Source: Seminavis robusta | Lineage: Eukaryota > Bacillariophyta > Bacillariophyceae > Naviculales > Naviculaceae | Assembly: GCA_903772945.1 (NCBI GenBank) | Contig: CAICTM010000900.1 | Span: 1 to 43,311 of the forward strand | Direction: 5' to 3' | DNA: 43,311 bases | Shown here: positions 1 to 10,811 of the stretch, piece by piece | How the letters are laid out: every line of letters starts with the position of its first letter | How positions within the stretch are numbered: the stretch's first letter is position 1 | Position numbers and translations under genes: made by a program | Notes under the pieces: model-generated | Databases searched by the model: none | What the model was told of the DNA's origin: nothing | Seen by the model: only the letters and a program-made list of their open reading frames with translations

Positions 1-838
1 TACAATTTTCTACAGTACCAGAAAGCACCTTATTGTTTTACGCGCACTACTCTACAACCAAGGCAGCTACTGACTTCCCGCTCATATAGATGTTGAGGAG
101 GGCTACAAGCTTGATCCATCCATGCACTGGTTGTACGCAAATTCCATATGCGCCTCTCACCTCATTGCCTTTCGTTGTTTGTTAGTTTACTTTTTTAGCT
201 CCTGGTGAGTCGAATTTGTTATTTACATTGTTTTGCTTTTGTACTCTCACTGGGCCCCATATCCCAGCTCGAATGGCTTCTGGCCGGCCGGGGACGCTCG
301 CGCCGCCGATATACCAAGATGCCTACTAGTAAAACTTTTACAAAAAAGGTTCCGTGAAACGGGAGTTATATGTCATACCTCGGGGCTGCTCCTCATTGTT
401 CTCCCTGTACTGGTATAATAAGTCTAACAAAGCTAAAAGCCTCCCCCCGAAGTACAGCGTATCCTGAATGGTTCGTCTCTACCACAGCTCCGTAAAAATT
501 ACTAGTAAAAAAATTGCTTTGCTTGTAACGAACTAGGCATGGCGATCCTGTCTCTCTGCACCACACATCTCTTACTTGGAGGTCCCTTGAAGAAGCCGCC
601 ACCAACTAGACTTGACTCGACTCGTCGAGGACAAGATCTTTCAGCTCTGGATGGGTGGGAATCTGAAGCAGCAGAATCTACTGGATTGCATGGTGCATAC
701 AGCTCTGTGTTCTTCCAACTGAAAACTATAGTTATTTCATTTAATCAAAAAAAGCTATGACAAACAATGTACAACTTTACCAGGATGCCAATGTGTTCTT
801 TCTCCACAAGAGAGCCGAGTTCCACAAGAGAGCCAAGT
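1..838. other. intergenic, no gene recognised
   Basis: Only short overlapping ORFs occur here, without recognisable domains. Positions 280-292 have a GC-rich patch with GGCCGGCC. The right part should be the 3' flank of the minus-strand dehydrogenase. I see no RNA gene or repeat. Confidence 0.5.
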
Positions 839-1831
839 TCAAATTGTGAACTTCACACCAGTAGCTTCCTCACTTGTACGCCACAGCATATCCATGGCGT
901 CCTTGTCTGTCTCATAGGGCTGAGGAGGGTTTGGAACAGCTTTTCCAGTCATTGCACTCTTTTGTTTCCCATTCAAAGGGCCATACAAAACACCAGATTC
1001 CGCAGAAGGACTGGCCATACCAGTGAGCAAACCCATTGCCCCATCTTCGGCTGACTGGACCATAAACTGCATCGCAAATCTCAAGATAGCATTTGTGAAA
1101 AATCCATAGTTGAGGTGATCACCCAGGTGAGTGTTGGACCCCCCTGGGTGTGCACACACTGCACGGATCTTGGAGCCCTTTGCATTTAACTTTTCATGCA
1201 ATGCATGAGTGAAGACAGAGTTTGCCAACTTGGTTTGGAAGTATCGATGGTAGGGACCACTACCCATCATGATTTGCTCATTTCCACCCAAGTTGCCTCC
1301 ATTCTTGAGGAAGTACTTCTCTTCCAGACCACCATTGTTGGGTGTGTGCTCACGTCCAAGAGAGGAGTGATTAACAATGCGAGCATCACCAGTGGCATTA
1401 GCCTCTGCCTCAAGCAGAGGAAATAGCTCAGCTGTAAGCAAAAAGTGACTGAGGTGATTGGTTTGCATTTGAGTGTCATATCCATCCTTGGTTGCTTCAT
1501 CAGGTGTGGCCATGATTCCTGCATTGTTGGCGAGACAATAAATTTGGCTGTACTTGGACTTGATTTCCTTGGCAGCTGTAGTAACAGAGGCAAAGTCCTG
1601 CAAGTCACACTTAATGGGAACAAATTTTCCATCTGTCACAGTGCTCTGGAGTTTTTCCAAAGAGTCCTTGGAACGACTGGATTCACGGTTGAGAAGCAGC
1701 ACTTCTGCTCCAAGCTCGGCAACAGTGCGGGCGGCAACAAAGCCTGTTCCTGAGGTGGTTCCGGTGATGACAAAAACTTTGCCATCAAGCTTGGGAAGCG
1801 TTTTCTTGAAGTTGTTGTACAGGCGCGTCAT
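839..1831 (-). CDS. short-chain dehydrogenase/reductase (SDR)
   Basis: A 330-residue single-exon protein of the classical/extended SDR type, an NAD(P)-dependent oxidoreductase with a Rossmann fold. The cofactor motif TGTTSGTG is at residues 23-30, the NNAG motif at 102-105, a catalytic Ser in the HSS segment near 156-157, and the active-site YFQTK (YxxxK) at 197-201. The insert between the Ser and the Tyr and the overall length resemble the retinol dehydrogenase/light-dependent protochlorophyllide reductase-like branch, but I see no plastid presequence, so the substrate cannot be named. The ATG at 1831 lies directly before the Rossmann domain and is a natural start. The 3' end is intact. The gene stands alone on the minus strand, divergent from the next gene. 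Family assignment is strong; substrate unknown. Confidence 0.93.
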   Translation of the reverse strand: MTRLYNNFKKTLPKLDGKVFVITGTTSGTGFVAARTVAELGAEVLLLNRESSRSKDSLEKLQSTVTDGKFVPIKCDLQDFASVTTAAKEIKSKYSQIYCLANNAGIMATPDEATKDGYDTQMQTNHLSHFLLTAELFPLLEAEANATGDARIVNHSSLGREHTPNNGGLEEKYFLKNGGNLGGNEQIMMGSGPYHRYFQTKLANSVFTHALHEKLNAKGSKIRAVCAHPGGSNTHLGDHLNYGFFTNAILRFAMQFMVQSAEDGAMGLLTGMASPSAESGVLYGPLNGKQKSAMTGKAVPNPPQPYETDKDAMDMLWRTSEEATGVKFTI

Positions 1832-3470
1832 TTTAAATCAGTTTTCTTTGGGGTTTGTGTTGAGTTGGTTTGTTTTGTGAGAGTGGCAGAAGATGTCCTC
1901 CTAGCCTCCTAGTTCCAGCACCCCCGTACCGAAGCGGTACCTTTAAGTAACCGGGAAAACACCACCTTTAAGTCTTCTACGTGAGGGGTTGTTCTTGGAT
2001 GATTCTTTTTAATCACGAAGACTTGTGGCATTGTTCTGGTGTACCGGTACGGTTTGAGGATTCGATTCATATGCATACAGTACGACTGCACATGTATCAG
2101 AAATATGCACATCGGCCAAAGGTTCTTGTGTTCTTGTAGTCTAGCTTGAGCTTGTGGGTTGCTAGCTAGAGTTTGTACGGAAGGTACTCGAGCACTGGTG
2201 GTTTTTCTGCCACGCACCGCATACATGCATGGCCAAGCTTCTGCTTTTGCGGCCGCCAAGAACCAAACATGTAGCTCATCAGTGAGCACTGATGTTTCGA
2301 AAGGGAAAGCTGGCTATCTAGGTAAGTCACACCAGCATGATGCGGGCTTTAGCACGCTGCCTCGAGCTCAAGGCTGGTTCGTCGCTCCCAAGCAAAATAA
2401 CGCGAGAGCCACAAAAAAGTTTCAGTACCGATAAAACCTCGCAGACAGCTTGCTTCCTTCAGTTCGCTCCCGTGCTAGTGCGGAGCTGATGCTTGTCACG
2501 TCTAACGCTTGCACCATCTCGTTGGCGGCGGATAACTGTCATGCAACTAGATACCGTTCAGCCAGTCGACTCAGGAATTGGGAACATAGCATTTTTTCTT
2601 TTGGGTTTGTGCCAAAACAGCCAGTTCGAAAGAGGGGGGACCATAGAGGACGTCTTGCTGCTTTGCTGCTGCTTCCAAACATGATCCATGCAGCCCCAGA
2701 GTGACAGTCGTGCTCGGTGCTGCAGCAGCCACTTCCCAAAGGTATTGGTACGGCAGGCTTTCCTGAACAAATCCGTACCATACAGCTGTGTGCTGCCTAG
2801 TAGCTAGTAAACCAACCCATTATCCTCGGCCACCTCACACCTATGCATAGGCACCGGCTTTTGGAGGACTGGCTCCTCTCTTTTGGAACGACTGGGCAAA
2901 CCTAGCTACCAGCAGCTTGTTCCCAAAAGGATTTTGTTTGCTGTCCCCCAACCAGGCTGACTGGATATTGTTTTGGCACGATACCGGTATCACCCCTTTG
3001 CAGATTGCAGCACCCCTTTTCGTTTTTGTCCCCCCAGCAAAACAACAAAGCCAAACGAGAACGTGTTTCACAAGACGCCACCTCCTCATCCGTGGTTGCC
3101 AACAAAGCACGGGAGTCGATTTTGTACTGAATGGTCCATGGTGAACTTGGTGACCCAGCGACTATCAACAAACCAGTAAACCAGCACGCGACGAACCTGG
3201 ACTCAACCAAAGATGACCTGACCATCATAAACATCTCTTGCCTGGTGACATAGAGATATATATCTTGTCCGAGATGACTTCGCGGAGATTTTCTCATTCA
3301 GATCAGATGATGACCCCATCGTAAACCCTTGAAGCTTTCACCCTGCTTTGTTTTGGAGCCTCAGTGTTCCACCATTCACGTCGTCCTCCTCACAATTTTC
3401 AGTTTTAGCGCCCAGCTAGATAGATTACGTTCCGATTCGATTCATCCATCCATTCATTCATTCTTCCACC
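1832..3470. other. intergenic between divergent genes
   Basis: This 1.6-kb gap should hold the promoters of the two flanking divergent genes. It contains no convincing coding frame. Several GGTACC/ACCGGTA-type palindromic motifs occur (around 1935, 2041-2052 and 2983), and repeated ATTCATTC just precedes the next ATG (3445-3462). No RNA gene seen. Confidence 0.5.
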
Positions 3471-4696
3471 ATGGCCCTCTTGAGTTTCAAACGATCCAAC
3501 CACAAGCGCAAGACGATGAAGCCCTTTCTAGGACGCAAGCAGAAGCTTGCCAACTCTGGAAGCAACAACACTGCGAGCACTGCCGGCAGCAAGGCCTCGC
3601 AGGTAGCTTCCGATGTTCCCGTTAACATTAACGTCCAGCAGAAGGAACGTCGTCGCAATGGATTGGCTCGAAGCGGACCGTCACAGCAGATGATGAGTAC
3701 CTTCTCCATCATGTCCCGTGGCGGCATGTCGGCCCATTTGCACAACCCTTACTTGGAGGACGACGATGAATACGCCAACTACGACATCAACGAAGAGCTC
3801 AAGGAAGATACTTACAACAGCGAGATTGACTTTTCCTACTCGGACCGCTTCAACAGTGACCGCTACAGGGAGGAACCGACGATGGAAGACGAAGCCGAAG
3901 AAGCGTCCTTCTTTGCCGCCAACCCGTTGCCATTCGATCCTCCCGCCAAGACGAACACGCCACAGCAGCGACGCGCCAGTGCTCCTGCCATTGTCAAGAA
4001 TGTCGTCCCCACCGTGACCGATATCTTGGTGGGCGAGCCCACTCCAGTGGAAGAAACAAAAGACTTGGTCAAGTTCTACCTTGGCCAGATCTGGAATCGC
4101 GGCCATCTCGACCTTATCCCTCAAATCTGCAGTCCCGACATTCGCATGAACGGTAAGAATCGCGGTAGCGTAGATGACCGCCATTCGCCTAGTATGTTTG
4201 GATCCGTCTTTCTCACACAATTTTATTGCATCCTATGCATACTACAGGTAGCGACGGTAGTAGTTTCGACAAGATCGGTCACGAAGGCCTAGCCCAAACC
4301 GTCGATCACATTCATCGCGTTATCGAGAACTACCATTGCGAGGTCCACTGCATGGTCGTCGAAGGGAACAAGGCATTCTGTCGTCTCCAGTTTAGTGGCA
4401 AGCACACCGGTTCCTTGCTGGGGTTCCCTGGTACAGGCAAGAGAATCTCTTGGACGGGCGCCTCCGAGTTTACTTGTGTCGATGGGCGGATTCTGAAGGT
4501 AAGCCGTGCACATCATCTATCTGACTAACTCGACTCGTCGCAGTGTGGATTAGCATCATTCTCATCTTTCTCATCTCTTGATACATCATTATTTCAGGTG
4601 TGGGAGCTCATCGATCTTGATTCCCTGCGAAACAAGCTACAAGCAAATGCCTTGCAAGAGGCATTGGAGGACGACGAGGATTATCACCGCTACTAG
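3471..4696 (+). CDS. SnoaL-like (NTF2-fold) domain protein
   Basis: Three exons by splice signals and frame: 3471-4191, 4248-4498 and 4598-4696, giving 356 residues. Introns are 56 nt (GTATGT...TACAG) and 99 nt (GTAAGC...TTCAG). Residues 1 to about 190 are Ser/Asn-rich then acidic and probably disordered, beginning with a basic stretch. The rest matches the SnoaL-like polyketide cyclase/ester cyclase family: FYLGQIWNRG, a paired HCMVVEGNKAFCRLQFSG strand segment, HTGSLLGFPGTGKRISWTG and a WELIDLDSL end. Family members are small NTF2-fold proteins that may bind or cyclise small molecules; many have no known reaction. The long N-terminal extension is unlike the bacterial single-domain proteins and suggests a regulatory or scaffolding role (inference). 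No targeting peptide is obvious. Confidence 0.85.
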
Positions 4697-5759
4697 TATC
4701 TCAGCCGCACACCCTCCCGGCAAAGTCTAGCTAGCTAGCTGGCTAGACACAGCAAGGTGTATCATCCTTATTTTGTACGGAGGACAAGGACCCATACGGT
4801 AGCACCTCACGCTTTCTAAAGTTTATAATAGCAATACATACATCGGTTAATAGCAACTTGTTTCGGTCTCCTCTTGAGGCATGTACCGTAGCCTGTAGCA
4901 GCTTGTCTTAGTTCCATTCTCCACTCTGTGGATGACAAGTAGATGTAGTGGTCTCATCACAGTTGCCTTCATTATTTTCATCTCATGCGATTTCAGCCTT
5001 CTCGGGGAGTGAGTGGCTGCCCTCAGCTGACGTCTTGAATGATGTGATGTAATGGTAGCTCTGAATGCTTATAAATCCAAGGAAGTTGTGTGCTTCCGGA
5101 TCGAGCGAGCCTTCCCTGGGAAGCGACAGGCACCTCTTCGAAAGAACCACGCGTTTGTGTCCGTTCACAACAAACTCGTTCATTCGCGAGTGTGACAACC
5201 ACACGGTAAACTGAACTCTCATTGAGTTGAGCTGTTGAGTGGAGTTGTGCCTCCCTCATCACAGCGACAAGAAGCACTCGTCTCGACCGAAGAGGAAGAT
5301 TTCGAAACACACCCAGCACAGAAACGCAATCAATACACTCTTCTAAGAAACAGTAACAAAGGTAAGAAGGACATCAGTACTCTGGGAATTAGTTGTTGGC
5401 CAAAGGGATGCGTTTGGAATGTTGGTTCTTTTGCGGATGCCGCCTCGGAATCTGTTTCGTCTCCTGCGGTTCCCAATGGGCGCCCGTGGCCAGCGAGCTC
5501 AAGATGACTCTTCCAGATGGTGTGAAGCTCATGGAGGCCATCTTATGATGGTAGCGGGAGACAAAAGGTTCATATCAGAGGCAGGATGGCTCTAGCGATC
5601 ATCGAGGAGAAGGGGTCTTGAAGTGCTGTTGTTACTAGTGACTCGCAGTTTTCTTTTCAGTCGGGATCGGTCCCGTTTGGGTTCATTCGTATCACAACCT
5701 CGCCTTGCTCTCTAGAACGCTGACCCTAACCAATTTCTTCCATTTTTCTCTAAAGTCCA
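4697..5759. other. intergenic and probable 5' leader of SIN3
   Basis: A CTAGCTAGCTAGC run lies just after the upstream stop (4728-4746). No coding frame with a recognisable domain was found. The last 400 bases look like a leader with an intron (separate entry). Confidence 0.5.
5362..5755 (+). other. possible 5'UTR intron of the SIN3 gene
   Basis: A donor-like GTAAGA at 5362 is followed, five bases before the SIN3 ATG, by a good acceptor: a branch-like CTGACCCTAAC, a pyrimidine tract (CTTCCATTTTTCTC), then TAAAG ending at 5755. The acceptor is convincing; the donor is one of several possible. Only RNA can decide. Confidence 0.3.
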
Positions 5760-8700
5760 ATGCAATCCAACAACCCAGCGGGTGCTCCTGGGCAGCCTCC
5801 CACAGGCAATGGAGCTCGTGGTTTGCCTGGTTTGGCCCCATCCCAAGCAGCCGCTGCTGCTCAAGCGCCTCTAAGCTCATTGTTGGGCGGTGCAGTCGGG
5901 GGAAGGCCTCCGCAGCAGACAACTTTTGGTGCGGGAGTACATTTTGGTGCAAGTGCTGCTGCACCCGGCCTTTTATCTGGAGGGCCCAAACCCTTTGCCC
6001 GTCCTGGCGCAGGTGCCATTGGCGGTGCGCAAGCTCACGGTTCGCCGTCCCTGGCTGGTCTCGCGGGAGGTGGGGCGCCCAAAGGGAGGCCTCTACCGAT
6101 GGCTGCGCAGCAACAAGTGCAAGCACCGCAGCCAGCACAGGGACTCGCACGGCTGCCCAATGGACCTCGGGCTGGTTTACCCGTTGCTGCCCCTGGTGGT
6201 GGAGGCGGCCCACCAATCCCTCCAGGTGGCGGGGGCGGTGGAATGAGAGAGCTTCGTGTAGAGGATGCTTTGCTCTATTTGGACGACGTGAAGAGGGCAT
6301 TTGATGACCGGCCTGAAGTCTACAATGAGTTCCTATCTATCATGAAGAACTTCAAGAGTCAAGAAGTTGACACTCCCGGAGTGATTGCTAGGGTGTCGAG
6401 ACTCTTTCATGGATACAACAATCTCATTCTAGGGTTTAACAAGTTCTTGCCAGATGGATACAAGATCAGTGTTGAGGACCTCGAGAGAATGAATAGAGCC
6501 AACTCAGCCCAGAAGCAGGCAGAGTCTGCTGCGGCAGCTGCTGCTGCGGCAGAAGCGCAAGCGCGGCAGCAGGCACAAGCGCAACTGCAACAGCAGCAAC
6601 AACAACTCCAGCAGCAGCAACAACAACAGAGACAAGGGCTCCAGCATCCATCGCCTCAAGCTCAGCCTAAGGCTCCACCAATGCAGCTGCAGGCGCAAAG
6701 GCAACAACAGCAGCTGGTAGAGAGTAACCGCCCGCCGCTGTTGCAGCAGCAGACGTCAGGTCCGGTGGGTGCCCCAGCTCAAGCTGCACGACAGCCAGCA
6801 GCTCCAAGATCAGCCACGGGTGGAGGAAGAGGCCGGGGTAGAGGAGGAAGAGGACGGCTTCCTACCCATGGAAGTGCCGGTAGAGGCGCACAAGACATGC
6901 AGAGGCAGCCCCAAGCTCAGGTTCCTCCTGGGGCTCAGGCCCGTGTAGGAGAACCCGCAGCAGGGCGGCCCCAAGAAGCACCCCCTCGTGCCCAGCAGCC
7001 AGGAGCGCAAGCCGCTGCCCAGGCGCAGCAGCCTCCACCAGTGGAATTTGATCATGCCATATCCTATGTCACAACAATCAAGAGGAGGTTTGCCGATGAT
7101 CCCAAGACATACCATTCGTTCCTGGAAATCCTTCACACCTACCAAAAGGAACAACGTGGAATCAAGCAAGTCTTGGAAGAAGTCGCTCGCTTGTTTGCGG
7201 ACCACCCTGATCTTCTCAAAGAGTTCACATTTTTCCTCCCAGATGCTGTTCAAGAGCAAGCAAAGGAAAGACTTCATCGTGCTGCGGCAGAATCTGAGGC
7301 CCGTCAGGCTGCAGAACAAGCTAAGCGAATGGGACAAGCTGCTCAGCAAGAGAAGATGAGAGGCCAACGAGCACCTGCGAATGATCCAAAGGTCATCATG
7401 GACCTGTCTGAGGGGCAGGCGCCGGACGATGGCGAAGCTGCCAACAGAGGAACAAAACGCCCTTACGGCACGACGGTGAAGGGCGCTCCCATTGCACCTC
7501 TTGCCGTCCCGCAGCCAGAAACTGCCGTGTACAATTCTGCTGTTGAACGTCAGTTCTTTGATTCAGCCCGTGAGGCTTTGACCTCGTTTTCCCGCGATGG
7601 TGGGCAGGCATGGGCCGAGTTCCTCAAGTGTTTGGACTTGTATGCACAAGAGATCCTCTCTCGTACGGAGATGATGCATATAGTCGAACCCTTGTTGGGA
7701 AAGCGAAATGCAAAACTCTTCGAAGAGTTCAAGCGCATTCTTGCTGCTGCCGGGTCTCAGACCGGGCAACCCCCGTCGTTGGAAGATGCTTGGTACTCCG
7801 TCCCCCTCTCGGAAATCGATTTCTCTCGCTGCCGCCGATGCAGCCCGTCCTACCGCGCCCTCCCACGTGATTATCCTGCTCCGCCATGCAGTGACCGTAG
7901 CGAAGAGGAGAAGAAGGTCCTCAACGATGTTTGGGTTTCACTACCCGTTGGCAGCGAAGAGAGTTACACCTTCCGTCATATGCGACGAAACACGTACGAA
8001 GAGATCCTCTTCAGGTGCGAAGATGAACGTTTCGAGATCGACATGGTGATCGACAGCAATGCGACCACGTTGAGGCGACTGGAACCCATCGCAAAAGAGA
8101 TTGCCCAGTTGTCTCGTGATGAGCCAATGACACAGGACTTGTATCCAGGGAACAAGCCGTCTGGACGTGGAGGACTTGGTGGCCGACGATTTCGCTACAG
8201 CTTTGACAAGAACATCTTGGGTGTCATTCACCGCAACTCGATCGATCGTATCTATGGCGACGCCGGTCAGGAGATGTTGGAGCTGATGGTCAAGAATCCA
8301 ACCGTCGCCATCCCAGTTGTGGTCAAGCGCCTTCGCCAGAAAAACAGCGAATGGCTCGTGGTCAGAGAACGTCTGAATCATCATTGGAAAGATCTTGCCA
8401 AGATCAACTACTACCGGAGTCTTGATCACCGCAGTCTGACCTGGAGGACGACGGATAAGCGAGGCACGAGCACACGAACTCTCGTTGCCGAAATAAAAGA
8501 CAGAGCTGCGAACGGCGGTAAAGAAGGCGACGCTGCTATTCAAGCAAAACTTGAGAAAGCAAAGGAAGAGCACGGCACCTTCTACGAAGTCACCATGGGT
8601 GAATCCCTATCGCGACAACTTGATCTGACTAATCTTCCCAAACCCGACAGGAGGATTTTCACTCCTCACCTCAGTCTCATGTTCGAGAACAACACATGGG

Positions 8701-9911
8701 CACAGCGTGACGCCTACCGCATCTTGTCGTTTGCGCTTGAACGAGGCTCCATCTCGCCATCCGACAAAGAGCGCTGCCATCGTCTGTGGATTGATTTCCT
8801 TGGACCGTGGTTTGGCCTCAGTCTCAACTGGATGCAAAAGCCGGCTATGGGGATCCAAGACGAAACTACAACTGCTACTGGCCCACCTGCAGTTGTGACA
8901 AAGAACTCCGGTAGCGATGATGTTCAGATGGCCGAGGGAGGAAGAGGAGAAGATGATAGCATGGAAGAAGATACCGAATCTCACCCGCCGCGCACTGTTG
9001 TCACTGAAGAGCCGCGCAAAGAAACTCCCGCCGCAGCCACGAATGCCTCTACATCCGCCATTCTCGATCATCACCCTTTGCCTGCAGGTTCCCATGTGTC
9101 CACCGTCTATGGCGAGGGCAGAGTTTCATGCTTCCGTCGCTCGGACAACACATACGTTGTTGATCTTCCATTTGGAGCAAAGGCATACCTCCATCCAAGC
9201 GCTGTCCTGTGTTCGGTGATGACCGTCGAGAAGTCCGACTATACCACCCAGCTTCGTGCCGAGGACCGTACTAAGATGGACCGTCCCACAGATATGCTCT
9301 CAATTGGAACCCAGAGCCTCTATCTGTTTTTCCGGCTCCATCAGATTCTCATTCGCCGTCTCAACATTGCAAAGAGAGTCGCTTACAGCATTGCGGACGA
9401 TATGACGCTTTGTACATTGGTTGAGCAGATGGAGGGAGACGACAAGGAATCGCTTGGTCGTCGTCGTTACGAGGCGTTCTTGAGCCTTGTGTATGCACTG
9501 TTAGACGGAGGAACCGGCATGTCGTCTCATGGAGGAAGTTCCGCTGCGGAAGGAACAAAATACGAGGACCGTGTTCGTTGTTTGTTGGGACACGGAGGCT
9601 ACGAGCTGGCTACAATGGACAAACTCATCTCCCATTTGCTCAAGAACTTGCAGGCCATGGGAAACGATGAAACCATGTGGAATCTGGTTGAATTGTTTCG
9701 TCGACATGCTGACGATGGCATCATCAAGCCAGAGTCCTTCCGCCAAGAAGCCGCCTATCTTTCGGAAGGTGAGCCGGTCTTCGCGTTCCAGTACAGTCAT
9801 TTGTCGAAAGAAGACAAGGCTGTGTTGCACTTTGAGTACCTCGGTGTGATTTCGGAAGAGGAAGTCAGCCATGTGGAGGAAAGCCAGCCCGTGAAGCGTC
9901 AGAAGCGATAG
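5760..9911 (+). CDS. SIN3: SIN3 transcriptional corepressor homologue
   Basis: A 1383-residue intronless ORF. SIN3 is the scaffold of nuclear histone-deacetylase corepressor complexes; its paired amphipathic helix (PAH) domains bind transcription factors and its central region binds the deacetylase. PAH1 is at about residues 163-235 (starts ELRVEDALLYLDDVKRAF), PAH2 at about 428-505 (VEFDHAISYVTTIKRRF), and a weaker PAH3-like segment at about 595-665. The HDAC-interacting region is at about 685-790, with the hallmark IDFSRCRRCSPSYRALP. A long SIN3 C-terminal region follows to the basic end. Residues 1-160 are Gly/Pro/Ala-rich, 255-300 an Ala/Gln tract, and about 352-375 an RGG-like box. The ATG at 5760 follows a strong splice-acceptor-like sequence. 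An acidic stretch lies near residues 1050-1080. Length and domain order fit fungal and animal SIN3; identity is very likely. Confidence 0.93.
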   Translation: MQSNNPAGAPGQPPTGNGARGLPGLAPSQAAAAAQAPLSSLLGGAVGGRPPQQTTFGAGVHFGASAAAPGLLSGGPKPFARPGAGAIGGAQAHGSPSLAGLAGGGAPKGRPLPMAAQQQVQAPQPAQGLARLPNGPRAGLPVAAPGGGGGPPIPPGGGGGGMRELRVEDALLYLDDVKRAFDDRPEVYNEFLSIMKNFKSQEVDTPGVIARVSRLFHGYNNLILGFNKFLPDGYKISVEDLERMNRANSAQKQAESAAAAAAAAEAQARQQAQAQLQQQQQQLQQQQQQQRQGLQHPSPQAQPKAPPMQLQAQRQQQQLVESNRPPLLQQQTSGPVGAPAQAARQPAAPRSATGGGRGRGRGGRGRLPTHGSAGRGAQDMQRQPQAQVPPGAQARVGEPAAGRPQEAPPRAQQPGAQAAAQAQQPPPVEFDHAISYVTTIKRRFADDPKTYHSFLEILHTYQKEQRGIKQVLEEVARLFADHPDLLKEFTFFLPDAVQEQAKERLHRAAAESEARQAAEQAKRMGQAAQQEKMRGQRAPANDPKVIMDLSEGQAPDDGEAANRGTKRPYGTTVKGAPIAPLAVPQPETAVYNSAVERQFFDSAREALTSFSRDGGQAWAEFLKCLDLYAQEILSRTEMMHIVEPLLGKRNAKLFEEFKRILAAAGSQTGQPPSLEDAWYSVPLSEIDFSRCRRCSPSYRALPRDYPAPPCSDRSEEEKKVLNDVWVSLPVGSEESYTFRHMRRNTYEEILFRCEDERFEIDMVIDSNATTLRRLEPIAKEIAQLSRDEPMTQDLYPGNKPSGRGGLGGRRFRYSFDKNILGVIHRNSIDRIYGDAGQEMLELMVKNPTVAIPVVVKRLRQKNSEWLVVRERLNHHWKDLAKINYYRSLDHRSLTWRTTDKRGTSTRTLVAEIKDRAANGGKEGDAAIQAKLEKAKEEHGTFYEVTMGESLSRQLDLTNLPKPDRRIFTPHLSLMFENNTWAQRDAYRILSFALERGSISPSDKERCHRLWIDFLGPWFGLSLNWMQKPAMGIQDETTTATGPPAVVTKNSGSDDVQMAEGGRGEDDSMEEDTESHPPRTVVTEEPRKETPAAATNASTSAILDHHPLPAGSHVSTVYGEGRVSCFRRSDNTYVVDLPFGAKAYLHPSAVLCSVMTVEKSDYTTQLRAEDRTKMDRPTDMLSIGTQSLYLFFRLHQILIRRLNIAKRVAYSIADDMTLCTLVEQMEGDDKESLGRRRYEAFLSLVYALLDGGTGMSSHGGSSAAEGTKYEDRVRCLLGHGGYELATMDKLISHLLKNLQAMGNDETMWNLVELFRRHADDGIIKPESFRQEAAYLSEGEPVFAFQYSHLSKEDKAVLHFEYLGVISEEEVSHVEESQPVKRQKR
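6528..6630 (+). repeat. Ala/Gln-coding GCN/CAR tract inside SIN3
   Basis: Imperfect trinucleotide runs (GCGGCAGCTGCTGCTGCGG, then CAGCAGCAACAACAA) encode poly-Ala followed by poly-Gln between PAH1 and PAH2. Interruptions with CAA and CTC codons suggest a moderately stable tract. Confidence 0.85.
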
Positions 9912-10811
9912 ATCGCTGAACCACTTTCATCATCCATGGCATGCCCTGCTGTTGGGCCAGTTGGGAAAGGACTGGGCTGTAGGTCATGCGACGAAATAAT
10001 TCTTGTAGTATGTTATGTCGACACTGGACCAACTAGCCGCATCGTCGTCACTCTAGCTAGTAGCAACCCCTACCGTAGCTAGAACCAGAGCCAACAACGT
10101 AGATCTACTGGTATAGATCAACTCGATTTGGACAGCAGGGGCTCCGCACCACTCCGCAACCCTTGGACCAAGACCTACTATCTTGCACCAATGCGCATGG
10201 GATTCATCTGCCACTAGCTACCAGGTATACCGGTACCGGTATAGCTAACCCCCTCTTGACTTACGAAGTCCTCAACGAAAAAAGCCCAGCGCGAGAGCCT
10301 CCATTTACTCGCTGACTACTGGCATCAGACGAACTACGCTCATTTGGACTCCCGTACAGCAGAGTAGATACGGTAGGATGTTCCTTGGTCTCACGTCGAC
10401 TCGACGGTCACTCGACTCGACTCGACTCCAGTTAAGAGAACACGCCAGAAGTGTTCATGGATATCACAAGCAATCTTCGGCAAGCCAGGCCACTTGTGCG
10501 TGCGCCTTGGCAACAAGGCCGGTTGTTTGGAACACGCCATAACTAAACAAGATGCGGTAAAACCGTCATTCCAGGGTGGCCTGTGCAAAAGATCCGGTTG
10601 ATAATGTAAGATTGGAACGCACAGACCAATTTGGATATGATCGGAAGAATCTCGAGGAAGGAATGTGTTGCATCAGTATGTCCCTCGCGTGGTACGTACC
10701 GTAGCTAGCTAGTGGAGGGACATGGATGTTGTCACATAATTCGGTGCTTGACACTGATCGTAAAGCTTGCTGGCTAGTCATCGTAGTGTCCAAAGACTGG
10801 CTCCAACAAAA
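9912..10811. other. intergenic
   Basis: About 900 bases with no supported gene. Noted: TACCGGTACCGGTA near 10227, repeats of TCGAC at 10395-10427, and GTAGCTAGCTAG near 10702. The right edge should carry the promoter of the secreted-protein gene. Confidence 0.5.
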
